From contig OX387193.1 in assembly GCA_947561395.2 (NCBI GenBank), forward strand, positions 16,934,534 through 16,998,533: a stretch of 64,000 nucleotides of DNA. The letters are read 5' to 3'. The translations under genes and the position numbers were made by a program. Positions within the stretch are counted from its first letter, which is position 1; each line of letters starts with the position of its first letter. This DNA is from Buxus sempervirens. Its lineage: Eukaryota; Streptophyta; Magnoliopsida; Buxales; Buxaceae. Shown here in pieces: positions 25,051-39,000 of the stretch. Below the pieces are notes generated by a model, which saw only the letters and a list, made by a program, of their open reading frames with translations, was not told the DNA's origin and searched no databases.

Positions 25051-27250
25051 TGTAGTAGTCAAACTTTTCCTGCACATTAACAGAGGCAATTTCACAATTT
25101 ATATTTCCAGCTTCAAGCAAAAAACTCTCATTAAAGCCAACAACATCACGTAACAGAGGAATTTTAAAATAAAGACAAAACTCTCATTAAAAGCCTTTGT
25201 ATTTACATGGGGTTATATCAATGATAAGTGTTGATCACATGGCATTACAAGTTAATAACTAAAAACAAAAGAGATGACTAACATTTCCTTCAAGTACCTG
25301 AATTGCTATTGCAAAACTAACCAAAAGTTTACATTAATGTCTCAACCCCTTTCAGACCTGAATTCATTACAAAATTAATGACCTTACAAAACTTTAAACA
25401 ATGTGAAAACCATAATCTTTTACTCATAAGCAAAAATCATTAACACAATTCAATTCTTGTTCTTTGGCTTGCACAGGTGGCTTGGTGGAGTTGTTGTAGC
25501 ATTAATGGAAAAACAAACTGTCAAAAAAAATACTCATAAATTCTGGTGATAAAATTGACATAAATTATATAGTAATCATACATAGATTGATTTAAGACTT
25601 AAAAGCAAAAGTTCTTAAAAATCATACTTGTTTGTAGCACAGCTCATACCACCTCAACTGAACTCGTCTCCAATGGAGCTACTTGTAGCCCCATAAAATA
25701 AGTATTTTTCTTATCTGTTTTGTTCTTCTTCTATGCACATGTAACTATGTAAGAAAAAAAAAATAACAATGAAAAGTAACAAGAAGAATATGAATATGGC
25801 ATGCATTCTTTAAGAAACAACATGACAAACCGAGGCGTTGGTTTATTGAGAAATCTGAGCATGTTCATCAACAAAACATAGGAAATCAAAGAAACTATGT
25901 GTATCTCCGAAGATATTAATATTCAAAATATTTTACTTAGCAAAGAACAAACATTACCACAAGAACATTAAACCAGTTGTTTTTCCTCTGTATTGGGTTG
26001 AAGATAAGTTGGTCTTGTATATCTATTTTGTTTTCCCTATTCCTGTGTGGTATTATATTTAAAATTACAAAACAATTAAAAAATTATATTTTGCGACAAT
26101 AAAATGTAATTAAAAATTACAAAAAATTTAAAATTATGAAGATATAAGATTGAATTGCTGTTTATAATTTTAAATTAACTAGCTTTTCGTTAATTATAAT
26201 TTCTTTTGTATACCTTGAAAACTTTTGGTTTCCTCCAAAATCTCATTTTTCAAGAGAACACAATCGTTCAATAACGATAAATCCATTTCAAGACAAAAAT
26301 TCATGAGTCTTTGGATTTTTACAATGCTTTATTAGAGCAAAATTTATACACTTTTTAATTTGAAAATATCTGGGCATAGGAACCTTGACAAGGTGGTTAC
26401 CTAACTCTATTCCGCCAGTTTCCCTATTTTCATTTATTTTTTTCCTGGAGTGTTTTAGGATATTTAATCAATTCAAATACAATACTTCTATGTTATTCTG
26501 GAGGATTTCAAGTAATCCATATGTTATGGAGACCTAGATCTTAGGGAGGATGATTGAGTAAAATAGAATCTAAGATGAAGACAATAAGAACTTAATTATC
26601 TGAAGGAACTTATTAGGCATAAAATAAGAGACTTGAGACTAAAAGATGATATAATCCAGTATTAGTGAGGATATTATCAGAATGAATCTCACCAGAAGAT
26701 TTGATTCTTCGACAAAATCGAAAGAATCAATGGTGGCATCATTTTTTTCTATATATCTCACTTTCTTAGTCTTTCACCACTGCCTAATTTCCATGTCTTA
26801 CACACCCACTTCCCTTTCTTTAAACAAGCAACACTGGGGGAATGACTGCATTATTATAGTTTGGGTCTATACTATATCAGTCTCTGTCTTATCTGATTAC
26901 AACTCGGCATACATGTCATCTTTTTGCCACATGTACCATAAACTTGTAAGGCAACCACAAATTCAAATATATTGATTTTTCACTTGAGGTTGGGCATTTT
27001 TAAAATATTGACTTACCAAAAATGATCACATGCTAATCTGGGTAACAGTCATGGCAATAAATATGGATGGTGATATAACTTCTGATGCCGTTGAAGTTTG
27101 TTGTTCATGTTATATTTTATTTATATTGAAATTTTAGTTGGAGCAGGAATCTGATCACAAGCAATGAGAATTGCATGCTTGTATTTTTTCCTTTTATATC
27201 AAATGGCATTGCATGCAAGGAGTTACATTTCTGATTTCACCAGCATATCA
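25051..27250. other. probable 5' region of the Ulp1-like gene, otherwise empty
   Basis: An acceptor-like TGTGCAG lies about 17 bases upstream of the Ulp1-like ATG, suggesting an untranslated exon further upstream. The remainder is AT-rich with no recognisable coding sequence. The 97-codon plus frame at 26682-26975 has no motif. Confidence 0.4.
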
Positions 27251-27800
27251 TCAGCAACATCCATTTAGGGGAAAAAACGATTTGAAAATAAAAAATCGAT
27301 TGCAAACGTACCAGTTAATTCGTATTTCTCCAAAAACCTCTGCCTTTTGTGCCTTTCGTTCGTTGGAGAGGAAGAAGGCAAACCAAGAAATATGCAAACG
27401 TTCTTTCTCGTTCGTTGGAGAGAATGCAGGTAAACCAAGAAGTTTGGTGCCCTTCGTTCGTTGGAGAGGAAGGAGATAAATCAAGAAGGTTGCAAATGTT
27501 GAAGACGAAAGTGGTTTTGTAAACGTTGAATGATTTTTTGAAAATCCTCTGCCTCTCGTGCTCGTCGGAACAGGGATTTGGGCATTGGTCGATTCGTTCG
27601 AATAGGGAGAGGAATGCGACCAGCCGAACCATCGCATGGTTCTTATTGACCGGTTCAGACGGTCCGAAAACTAATGGAACGGTCGTTCGAATGGCATTCG
27701 AACGACCGTTTAGGTGAGAGGGAGTGGGGACACGCGGCGCGGCGTGGTCGTTCGAATGACCATTCGAACGACCATCCGCAAGAGAGGATGCGGGCTGCCT
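27251..27800 (-). repeat. palindrome-bearing dispersed repeat, copy 2
   Basis: Reverse-orientation relative of 10442-10840, with the same CTCCAGTA edge (at about 27800 here) and two CGTTCGAATG-based palindromes, at about 27679-27709 and 27743-27773. Its inner part contains three direct copies, about 50 bp apart, of a block with TTCGTTCGTTGGAGAG and AACCAAGAA (about 27355-27500). The open frames here on both strands follow from the repeats and are not conserved with copy 1. Confidence 0.7.
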
Positions 27801-28489
27801 CCAGTATGACATAATGGAACACGCATGAAATCTGCAACCTAGCTATAGTTCTAAAACCCTAAAAGCCATCGTCAACTCTAGATCGGCTTTACCTCCACCG
27901 AAAATAGTAGCATAATAGTCTCATGCATCCCTTGTAGGCTCATAGCATCCCGTGATTGATACTTCAAAATACATTGAAGGCTATCGTCGCAGATGACGTC
28001 TCTTATGAAGGTTAAAATCATCATCATCATCATCAAAAGTCAATTTCCATCAAATTTGGGTCGGTAACGCAAATCTTCTTTAGCGAGTTCGTATATTCAT
28101 TAATATGAAGAATTTTAACGAATTCTATGTAAGAATGCTTCCAAGTCGTCTTACTTTACTCTTTCATTGCACACGATCTTCTCCCAAATGAAAATGTGAG
28201 AAGTGCAATTGTTTAGGCGACCATTTCTCTTAAGCGCAAATGCAGAACTTTGCTACGTTATCGTTTGCTACGAAATCTTCACGCAATTCTGAACAAAGTT
28301 CCAAATAGGGAGAGAGAAGAAAAAGGGCCTGATTTAGACAACAATAAAGAAATTGTTTATGGGGATTGACAGGTAATTAAATTGCTTTTGCTTCTATGAA
28401 GATTTTTTTATAAAGCAAAACCATTTGTCACGTTTGCTTTTCTTGAAAAAAGCATATTTAATAATACCAAAAGCATAAAAATTTAATAT

Positions 28490-28870
28490 TATGGTAAGGG
28501 TGGATGGTGGTAGTGGATATATAGGTGGTGGTAGTGGGTGAGTGAACATGGTGGTAGTAGTGGAAGTGTCCTGGTGGGTGACAATGATGATAGTGGTAGT
28601 GGTGATGGGTGTGTGGTGATAGTAATGGTGGGACTATGGGGATGGTAGGTGGTAGTGGTATAGGTGGGGTGGTGGTGGGAGTGTTATTGGTGGTTGTAAT
28701 GGTGGGGGTGATGGTGGACAGTGGGTGGGATGGTGGTGATAGTGGTGGTGGGTGATAAGTAATACTAGTGATGGTGGATGGGATGTAATGGTGGGTGGGT
28801 CAGTGGTGTTGGTAGTGGTGCCCATGGTGGAAAGTAAGGGTAGATGGTGGTGCTGAGATGGTGGATGGTT
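28490..28870. repeat. GT-rich minisatellite (GGTGGTAGTG type)
   Basis: Irregular short units of GGTGGTAGTGGTGGGTG with TGATGG variants. It lies between segments rich in GCTTTTGCTTC and AGCAAAAGC that resemble the ends of hAT-like elements (about 28376-28400 and 28960-29110, ending CCAAACACAGCCTT), so it may be the interior of such an element; no clean duplication was found. The minus-strand Pro/His-rich open frames here are artefacts of the repeat. Confidence 0.75.
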
Positions 28871-29110
28871 TTATAAAAAATGGTTGGTAATGGTAATGAG
28901 TGGCAGCCGTAGTGTAAGTAGGTTGTTGGTATTAGATTAGTAACAACAAGCAAAAAATCAAGAATAGCAATTAGATTGCTTTTGCTTCATCATGAAAAGC
29001 AAAAGCTAAATACTAAACAAAAATTCTTATTGCTTCAAAAAGTTTAATTTTGCTTAAACAAGCAAAAAAGCAAAATCAAAGCAAAAAGCAATGCCAAACA
29101 CAGCCTTACA

Positions 29111-30066
29111 TGACATGTGTATAAAGCCTTAAAATGACACATAAATCCAGCAAACTATCACATCAAATAACAGAAAACGAATATTTCCGTTCAAGAATCT
29201 TGGCTTAAAAATTTTATAATTACAATGAAAATCCTCTAACTAAAAAATACATATCTTAAATATACTAAGCGAATGCAAGCATCATGCGCATAATAAATTA
29301 GAAACAAGGAAGCCCAATTAGGTGACTTCTGCTTTTAAAATGAGATACTTTCACGTGGAGTATCCCATGATTAGTGTTTTCTTATTTTTTTTTTGTAAAT
29401 GTGTTATATAAAACCTACTTAGAAAAACAATAACCTTGGAATGCTCCACGTATAAGCATCCCACTTTAAAGTGATTAAATAAAATCAGGAGAAAGTTTTG
29501 GGACATTTTGTACAAAGACCCACTGCAAATATATATAGATCACAGCAAAGACATGTCCTTGTTACACTAACTTTTCCAATATTGTCCCTTGGAAAATCCA
29601 TAATTTTAGCCATGAAAGTACAGATGATAACCATTTTCTTTCTTTCTTTGTTGACTACTGAACAGATTCAGGTATATACAGATTTGACTGCATCCCCTCA
29701 CGCTACAAGCCTATTTCATTAACTACAAACTTTGGAGAACATTGATTAAAGAAATTTCTAAACATCGCAATTCTTTTCTGAGCTTCCGAAGTTCGGGTAA
29801 TCTCTCAACGGTACAAAATAATATTCTAATTCAATAAGACCAGAAATTGTTAAACGACCAGGGAAAAAAAATCTGAAGCCTTGGTGAACGGGTAGTAAAT
29901 TTTCAGGGAAAAAAAATCTGAATTTCTTTTTAATTCAGAAGTGCAGAATCTTAAATAAGTTCAACTTACAATGGCCGGATCAACCTAACATTTCAATATA
30001 TAAAAATAAAGTGAAAAAAGGATGGGATTGAAAAGCTTTACAAAGAACCAAGAGCTACCCGTTTAC
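29111..30066. other. 3' flank of the SUA gene
   Basis: No separate gene is supported. The SUA 3'UTR lies immediately left of 30067; its end cannot be fixed without transcripts. The open frame 29498-29722 has no motif. Confidence 0.45.
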
Positions 30067-33000
30067 CTAAGCCATCTCTCGGAACCTTGCAAGCGCCTTC
30101 TTTTGTACGACGGTTCGGTAACTATCTCCCGTCTGCACCTCTAAGCTTGGGTCTAGCTTCTTCCTTTGTTGGCTCCCCAGCCCAGCTCTATCTCCAGTTG
30201 CTTGCGCTTGGACCGGCTCTGTTATGCCACTGCCATCCTTCCCTAGTCCCTGCATCCACCAGTATTAACCGAGTGAAAACAAAATCAAAACCACCCACAA
30301 GCCCTCCTCATGGTCAGAAGCCGGCAACAGTAATGCAATATATTAATTTCCCATCAGTATAAAGTTTGAACTTCCAAAAAAAAAATTGAAGGCAATGCAT
30401 TTTAAAAGCTTCAATCTACTAATGCCAAAAGCATTTGTCGAATTAACCATAAACCAGTGCAGGCCATAAGAATCATGCTACATATTCATTATATTATTTG
30501 GGCAAGGGAGACTGGCAACCTACTAGGTCTGTTGGCTAAAATAAAAAATAAAAGCTTCTGTCTACCTGGCTTTTGTGATATAGGAACTAGCTAACACATG
30601 CAATAAAGAATCAAAGTGACACAGCAAGAGAGAGAAATGGTACCAAGCCTTCTTGCCAGCCCATGCTTCGAAGCATCCGGTTACCAACATTGTTCTCATC
30701 AATGGCTTTGTCTGGAGTGATCACCTCGTAACTCTGAACATCACTATTTACATCAGCAGCCCCACGCCCTCCAACACCAGGGGGAAAAGGCATTGACGCA
30801 GAATCTGAAGGACCCTTTCTGTATGCCATATCTCGATCTTGACAAAGCATAGTAGACACAGGATATCTCACAATGTTAATATAATTTCTTTTAGATAAAT
30901 GAAGCAATAACCTGTGGAGCCACCTGACATATACATTTTGCAACATAAAATTTTTCAATCCTATGACTGTCTACAGAGGCAATCATAAAAAATACACTCA
31001 CAGTACCAAAGGGTTTGTGCCCTTTAGGATATAAAGTAGCCAAACAAGTATATATGTGAACCATACAGAAACAATGGGCAAGCCACTCCTATTTAGAAGT
31101 TGTTAAGTACGCTTACTTGAAGCCTCAAGCCCAATGTCAGAAAGATCGTCCCCAACAGAGGATAACGAAGATCCGTACAAGCTTCTTCTCTCGGCTGCAC
31201 GGTCCCTGTACGTTGTCTGAGGCTGTTCCTTGTGAGAAGAAGCCAGCTGCACTGGTGTCTCAGAAAACCTCCTCTTGCCACCCCCAGCAGCAGATGGTGG
31301 TGTATAAGAACCCAATGCAGATGCATCCGTTCTAAAAGGAGTGACAACAGAAGGCATCTCTTGATTTGTTGAGGACAAAACTGTTGTGCTCGTAAGAGCA
31401 GTTGAAGATGTTGAAGCCGCACTTGATAATCCAGACAACACCGCATCTGACTTTCCTACAACTCTTCCTGAACCTCTAATAACTCCCATCAGTGTGCCCC
31501 CTAAACTGTTACTAACAGGCCTTGGCTTTATCTGAGACTCTGCTGCAATAGCTGGGGCAGAAAGTGTAGTTGAGGAACTACTGATGCCCCGAATAGCAGC
31601 TTCAAAGCTTGTTGAAGTGCTCTCTTTTACAGTCACAGCATCAGATTTCAACTTGTTCTTTGTGGAAAGTCCAGTAGCATTGGATCTGTCATCTGATGAG
31701 AACAATGATTGATTGTCATTAATAACCACCCGGGCTGCCTGACCCTCATGATTTCTTTGTTTCCACATGGTTAAAACATTACTCATCTTCTTCTTATTAG
31801 CTAAAATGCTGGTCTTTGATGCCAGCCTTATCTCTTTCAATTTCTCCTTCTCTTTCTTCTCTGCAGCCAGTGCTGCCGTAGCTGCAGCCTGGACTGCATC
31901 TGGTAAGGAAGCAGCCTTATCACTCGACATTATGGTTGCAGCAGGTGCAGATATTACTACTTTTCTGGAAGCATCAGATGTCTTGGAAGTTTCTGAGGGT
32001 TTTCCAGGTGTCTTGTTGTCGTTCTGATCAGCACAAGCAACATATTGCTGACTTTGGTGATCATATGAATACCAGATTCCATTGTTGCCATCATAATAAA
32101 GACCTGCATTGTGTAATGACAGATAAAACGCACATGGCAGCTTTCAGTACAAGAAACTTTCATGAATATCAAACAAGCACTATACAACCATAATTTAACT
32201 GAATCACTGCTCCACTAAATGCAGCGACAACTTCAAAAACAGTTGGAGTGAATTGTTTTTCTTCCTCAAAGGTTCAGTATATATCAGTAAATTTTTAGAT
32301 AGTGTTCAAACATAGTAAGTTTACATCACATGATGCAGGAACTCAGAGATGGGAAATAGAATTGGCAGGTGTGAATATCAATTTCCTGTTCTGGTATACA
32401 AGCTCCCACAGTATTTGAAATTCATGAGGAACAAAGTGACATCTCATTCCATGATTCATTAGAATCATAATTTGCATCTAGGGGTTGCTAATTGCAATCC
32501 CTATGCAATATATGAATTCTATGCAGCTTATTTTTGGCCTGAATCCATTGCTATTTTACGTTTTATATTAGGAACTGAACTCCAACGAAGTGTTATTTAC
32601 TATTTATTCCTCGAAAAGCCAATGAGAAAAATCATGTTATAGCAAGCATGACCAACCTTCTCAAAAAATTCAGAGATTACATTTGCTGGTATATGGCCCT
32701 CCCCAATCCCTGCTGCAGCAGGACCTACGCCTGCCTATGGTCCCCAATAATTTGGTAAACAATTTTCCTATTTTATTAACTGTGCTCCTCTTTTTTAAAA
32801 CACAAATCTTCTTTTTCTATTTTTTTTATTTTTTTACCATTTGGTAGCTTTATTCTGGGGTCGAAGAACACAAAAGATTTTGCCCTCAAAAGCATGGTAA
32901 AAAAATTGAAGTAAAGATGAGTAATAATTTCCAATCCATTAAATTCCACCTTGTTAAACACAGCCTTAAAGAACTAAATGACAGGAAGACACACACAAGA

Positions 33001-36000
33001 AAGTGATTCTTTGATTTTTCATCGTCAATTTGTCATGATGAAAATTGACAATAGATCACACCTTATTTGTGACTTCAATCCAGGAAAAAAAAATGGAAAA
33101 AAACCTAATCACATAAAGAAGCATTCTGCTGCAGTTTTCCATGTAGTATGCTAAGATACATCTCAGGCAAGCAACTATGATGCCCATTCACACAGATGAC
33201 AGAATACTCCACATTAAATTACTACCATATATTGACAAGTAAAAGTAGGTTGCTTATGTGCAAGAAAATTACAGATTATGGGTAATGGTTATAAGGGAAT
33301 AATTGCTAAGAGATGTGCCTTTCAAGAATTTCCATGTATCCCACAGTTACAATCTTTTTAAAATTATGGTAACCAATCACACTCCTATAGAGAAAAACTG
33401 ACTCCACAGATATAAGGCATGCAATTTAAATCTGTTTACAGAATAAGAACTTGGTACAACATTTCATACCAATTTGAATTGGAAGCAATAATACTTTCAT
33501 TTGAAACTCATCATAAAAAAAAACCAAACACATAAAAATGTTATGACACATCAGTTGCAAGCATTTTACGGCACAAAACCACATTCACACCAACATGAAT
33601 GAAATCATAGAGCCAGAACTACACAATCATTTTCTTGGCATTATCCATACTTTGAAATTAAAATATATGGCCATTAAAACCGTGAGTTTTGTACATGGAT
33701 CAAAATAAACACTGAAAAAAGGAAGAACAAGATGTTAACCTGTATTTCCATCATAATAAAACCCAGAAGCGGCATCATAATAATAACCAGATGCTTCATC
33801 CCACACAAAACCAGATTCTGGGGCAGAACCATCAGTTTGAACTGTCTTCTCTCCATTGCCCTTCTCCTGCCCGCAGGAAGATTTTTTCTCCTCTGGGTTA
33901 TATTCTTTTGGAGCCCATCCTACAGCATCATACTAAAACAAGGGAAACAAGGAGCACAACCAGTTATTGACTGAGAACGTAATAATTTAAAAGCTTGTCA
34001 TTGGAAAGGTTAGCATTCCAAAAAATGTCTTAACTTTAAGAATATCAGGCCTAATTTGATAGGTACTAAAACTGAAACCTAGTTCTGTGAATGCTTGCTG
34101 TCTCATACATAGGGACATCACACATGAGAAAGTAGCAGACAGGGTTTATGGACGCCTGAATTTTTTTATGGGATTCATTCTCTCCCTTATAGTTTAATTT
34201 TTTTTACAGGCAAGCATTGGCGCAATGGTAAGGTTGCTCCACCGCAACCTAAAGGTCGCAGGTTCTAGTCACAGGAAAAAGCCTCCTCGTTTGTCGGATT
34301 GAGGCTGCGTACATCATACCCTCTCTAGACCTCGCGCAATGGCGGAAGCCTTGTGCACTGGGCTAGCCCCTTTTCCCCCTCAACCATACAGTATATATGA
34401 TTACATTATAAAGCAACTTTCATGAGAAAAAACTATATATAACTACATTTCTACACATAAAACCAATGTTTTTAAAATTCATTCAAAGAAAATCCACCAC
34501 AAGTTTAGCTCTAAATAGCTTGAAAGTTAACATGAAAAAAGGAGGTTGTCAATCATGTTACCTATTGAAAATTATCAAGCAAATTCATCTTCCTAGTATG
34601 TCAAACTATAATTTCTTGCATCAACCATCTTTATACATCTGTATTCAAAGTACTATTATAGTGACTAAATATCAACCATCTTTATGCATCTCTACACAAA
34701 GTTCTGTTAAAGTAACTAAATATATTTTAGTCTTGTGAATCACATAATTTGAAGGGCCAAAAAGGTTATTGATGAGATCAAAGAGGTAATTTAGGGTAGG
34801 TCATAAAAATAATTAATAGAATATGGTGACAGCCCCCAACAAAGTCTTTATTTAATTTGCATAATTACTCATAACAACGCATTATAAAGAAGGAATTACA
34901 TATATTAAAATAAGAAAAAGAAGCTCCAATTAATGAGAGCAAAGAAGCAACAAGAGAATCTAAAGCAGAAAAATAAAACCAATTCACATTAACAGGTAAT
35001 ACACAACAGGTGTAGCAGACAGAAAAAAACTCCAGAATTCTATCAGTCACCACCAGCTAACAACAAGTCTAATGGCATGCCTACAAATAATGATGCCAAT
35101 AGAATGAGATGTTTCAACACCTCACACCAGCCAAATAAACTCAAAAGTCTCCAAGCAAGATGTATGGAGCTGGTGAACCAAGAGATCACTATCAATGAGT
35201 TCCTATCAACCTTATGGCTGGGAATCCTAATGACTTGACCTGTCTCAAATCTGTCAATAAGGCATAAATCTCAGCCTCAGTGCACAATGATCACCTATAG
35301 GACTGGAAAGAGAATGGAGAATACCACACTAATATGATCCTTAAGGATCATACAAATACAAAAATGACTGGTTTCCAAGAATTTATCAAAATTTGTCTTG
35401 ATCTTTCTAGTACACCAAGGATGACTACCATAAGATAAATAAAACACCACTGCCATCTTTTAGTATCATCTAACACCAGTATCTCTCTAGAGTCTGGTAA
35501 TTCCTAACCACAGTACCACCATCCCCATCAATAAGCCAATAATAGCCCATATCCAAGACTAGGTTTCCATAAAAGGATGCCTCTATCCCTTTCAAACCAT
35601 ACGGACCAAAGGCTTGCAAAAAACAAAGCCCTGTGCATCAATTGACCTCCCTTCTTTCGGACTGAGACAAACAAAACTCCCCAAAAGCCTCAAAATGTAC
35701 AAAAAGATGCTCTATCAATTCCCCTGGCATATGCACATGAAGCACTTGTGGAAACAATACTAAACATTTCTCCTTCTAGAGTACTCCAAAGCTATCAATC
35801 TTATACAGTAGTACTAAAGAAATGTATTAATCTTTGAAGCTACAAGGCTCCCCACAACTAGAAAGAAGAAGAATGAAGCAGCAGATTGTCCTATCGCTAC
35901 AGAACGTATGAGGAAGAATATTTAGTCATGAATCTACCTCTGGTAAAATTCCCAAACCTGATGTCCAATAAATAAGGATCAAAAAACATGTATTTTCTGC

Positions 36001-39000
36001 AGATGAAAGGCCACATTCTAATAAACACTAGTTTGGGATCACATAAACTATAAACTTAAGACCAAAACATATGGATACCAAAATACTTCTGCAAAGCTAG
36101 AACTCCAAGAAACAACCAGTTTAAACATCATTCAGAATTATATTGTCATCAAATGTCTCGTATTTTCTAGAAAAAGGGGTTAACACAACCCGGACATGAG
36201 ATTCAAAATGAATTCCTTCAAAAAGCAGACAACCTGCTATCTATGTCCTGAAAAATTTTGCAGCCAACATATATTAGTTTCATTCAAGCATTCAACCTTG
36301 AGGAGAACACAATATAAGCCCCCTGATTGAAACTAATAACTACATAATTTGAGAACCATTATCATTCAGGAACGGTGGCAGGTGCACATTTCTTAAAGGA
36401 ATTGAACATAAATCTCATCTTTTTTGATGAATAATAAAGGATATATTAAAACGAAGGATAGGAAATGAAAATACAAGGCTCCCATGAGATATGGGGGCCA
36501 CCAATGTAAAATCCCAGATTTTAGTAACTAGACTAATTGATTAATAATATGTAAGAGATGAGATCTTGGTTCAACCCGAAGGAGTTCAAGATGGACCGGA
36601 TATGATAGGAGAGCCTATATAAGGTGAGCTCTTAATTATCGATCAAATATAATTTTAGTATATTAATTATTGTGTATATATTATTAGTAAGAATTAATTG
36701 AATTATAATCAAGGAAAATACAAGGGGTTGGTCGAACTCAATGCTAGTGGGTTGACCCGAGGGTTAAGTTGGTCTAAGATGGTTTGATTTAAGTGGGTTT
36801 AATGAAAGAGGGGCAAATAAGTAAAAGACTTTAATTAATAAAATAACCTAGTTGTGCATGGAGATGGAGTTATACGTTGACCACAAAACACCTAAAATAG
36901 AAGGAGCCATAATTTGCTCTCTTGTTTCCTATTCTTCCACTTAGTTGCCTTGTGATCAAAACCTAAACCCTAAACAAATTGTGGGAGCCGTCTTAGAGAA
37001 GGAGGAGTATTTTGTGCCCACAAAAACCAGGTAAGAGCAAGTCAATAATAGTTCCGTTTTGGAGAGATTTATATGTTGTTAGAGGCTTAAAAGTGTGATT
37101 TTGAACCCAGACGTGATCGAGGCTTGTCGGAGTCATTTGGCAAACTTATGAGTGATATTTCGTTGCTCTTATAAGAGATTTAAGTTCCTAAAACCAGGTA
37201 AGTAGTCCCTTGACACTTACATAAAATCTAAATTCGTGTTTAGACGATATTCATGGTTAATCGATGTTTGTTACATTGATTTCATTATTTATGAGGTTTT
37301 GATGTGTTTGGAATTGTTCTAGCATGTGTATAATGTATTTTAGAATGATTTAGAATGGTTTTGATGCATTGAATATTGAGTTGTGGAATTTTTATTGAAT
37401 TTCGTAAAGTTGCGGATTTTTCACGTATCAGACTGCCTGAGCAATCGCTCGAGCGATCTATGTATATAGTTGAAAACCTAAGAGCAATTTTACCCAAATT
37501 GTACAACCGCTAGAACAGTCGCTCGAGCGATCTATCGAGCGACCTACCCAGAAATTACCTGTTTTGTAAGGCCGATCGAGCGCCCTTGGCCCCTCGAGTG
37601 ACCATTCGCTCAAATTTTAGAAAACTTGACTTTTCAACCTAGTTTTCACTAAGGAAATGGTTCTATTCAATTTTAGCCTATGTACCATCAAGATTGAGGT
37701 ATTTGGGAAGTGTTTGCATTAGTTGATATTTAAAATTCAATTTTATAAAGATTTTGGGTAGATGTTTCTAAAGAAGAACTTTTACATGATTTTATTGTTC
37801 CAAAAGATTTTACTTTGAACCAAGGTTGGTTTTGTGTGTTCATACACCTATGTTTAGGTGATATGAAAGTATTGTGTGCATCGATGGAGTCGATACACAT
37901 TCGGAACATATTGACCCGTTGAAACCTGGAGTTTTTGACATATGACTTGGTACATTTTGTTTGGTTTTGGGTCACATGGTGTGACAAGGCAAGTGCCTGT
38001 TTTATTGTTCCCGCATGAGCGGATTTGGTTACAGATATGGTTCTGTATTTGGTGGGTATCATTGAGAAGTATGTCCATTACCCTGGTTAGTTTTTCTCAC
38101 CATTGAGTGGGCTTAGCAGTTATATGGATCCATAGAATAGCTAATAAGTGAAATGTGTATTAGAGGGGTTTGAATTCTATGTCTGAAGCATTCCGTCATC
38201 TCGAGGATGGTATCGCTCCTGGATTGGTCGGTCAATACGTTACCCACTCATGGATTGGTTGGGCCGTACATGCTAACTCATGGTTGGGTTCTTCTGTTGG
38301 TGTTGAATAGCCAGACTGCAAGGCAGCTAGTCCATCGTAATTCGGTTAGGTAGCATATTATCGCATGTCTACTCTCTTTATCTGGTATACTATTTCATGA
38401 GTCCATGAGGTGGACAAATTGTATTTCCTTGTTGTTTTGTATCTTATTGTGGTTATTCGGATTAAGCGATTGCATATTTTATTATAGTTAACTATTTGCA
38501 TGACTGCTTACTGAAATAGTGTTTCTCACATTATTGTTTTATCGGTTTTGTTTTCAGATATTCCTGGAAAGAACGTTGCCGGGGTAGAGACACCGGGAGA
38601 ATACTGTGATTACCAGGAAGAAGATTATTTCATTCCTGTGTAGGACTTAAAGAGACATTTAGATTTATTTTCTTAGGAATTATTTTCAGTATTTTGATTA
38701 AGGAATTTGATTGTCATTTAAAGGATGATTGGTATATTTAATCCACACCTTAGTGGATGTTATTTATGTTATTTAGTTGAACCCTTTCCAAAATAATCAT
38801 TTAAAATGATTATTTTGGTAGTTTAATTCCGCGCTTCTGAATGATGATTTTATTTCTGCACTCTGATATAATAAATGAAGTTGTTTAATTCTGGAATAGT
38901 GTTTTGAGCCATTTTCCCTAACGAACCAAATTTGGGTTTATGTGTTTAAATAAACCTGAATCCGAGGCGTTACAACCAACAATATAGCTAGTAACTACAA

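Noticed and set aside
26682..26975. 97-codon plus-strand frame
   Set aside because: No domain, atypical composition and no splice partners; likely chance.
28634..28953. Pro/His/Thr-rich minus-strand frames
   Set aside because: Products of the GT-rich minisatellite.
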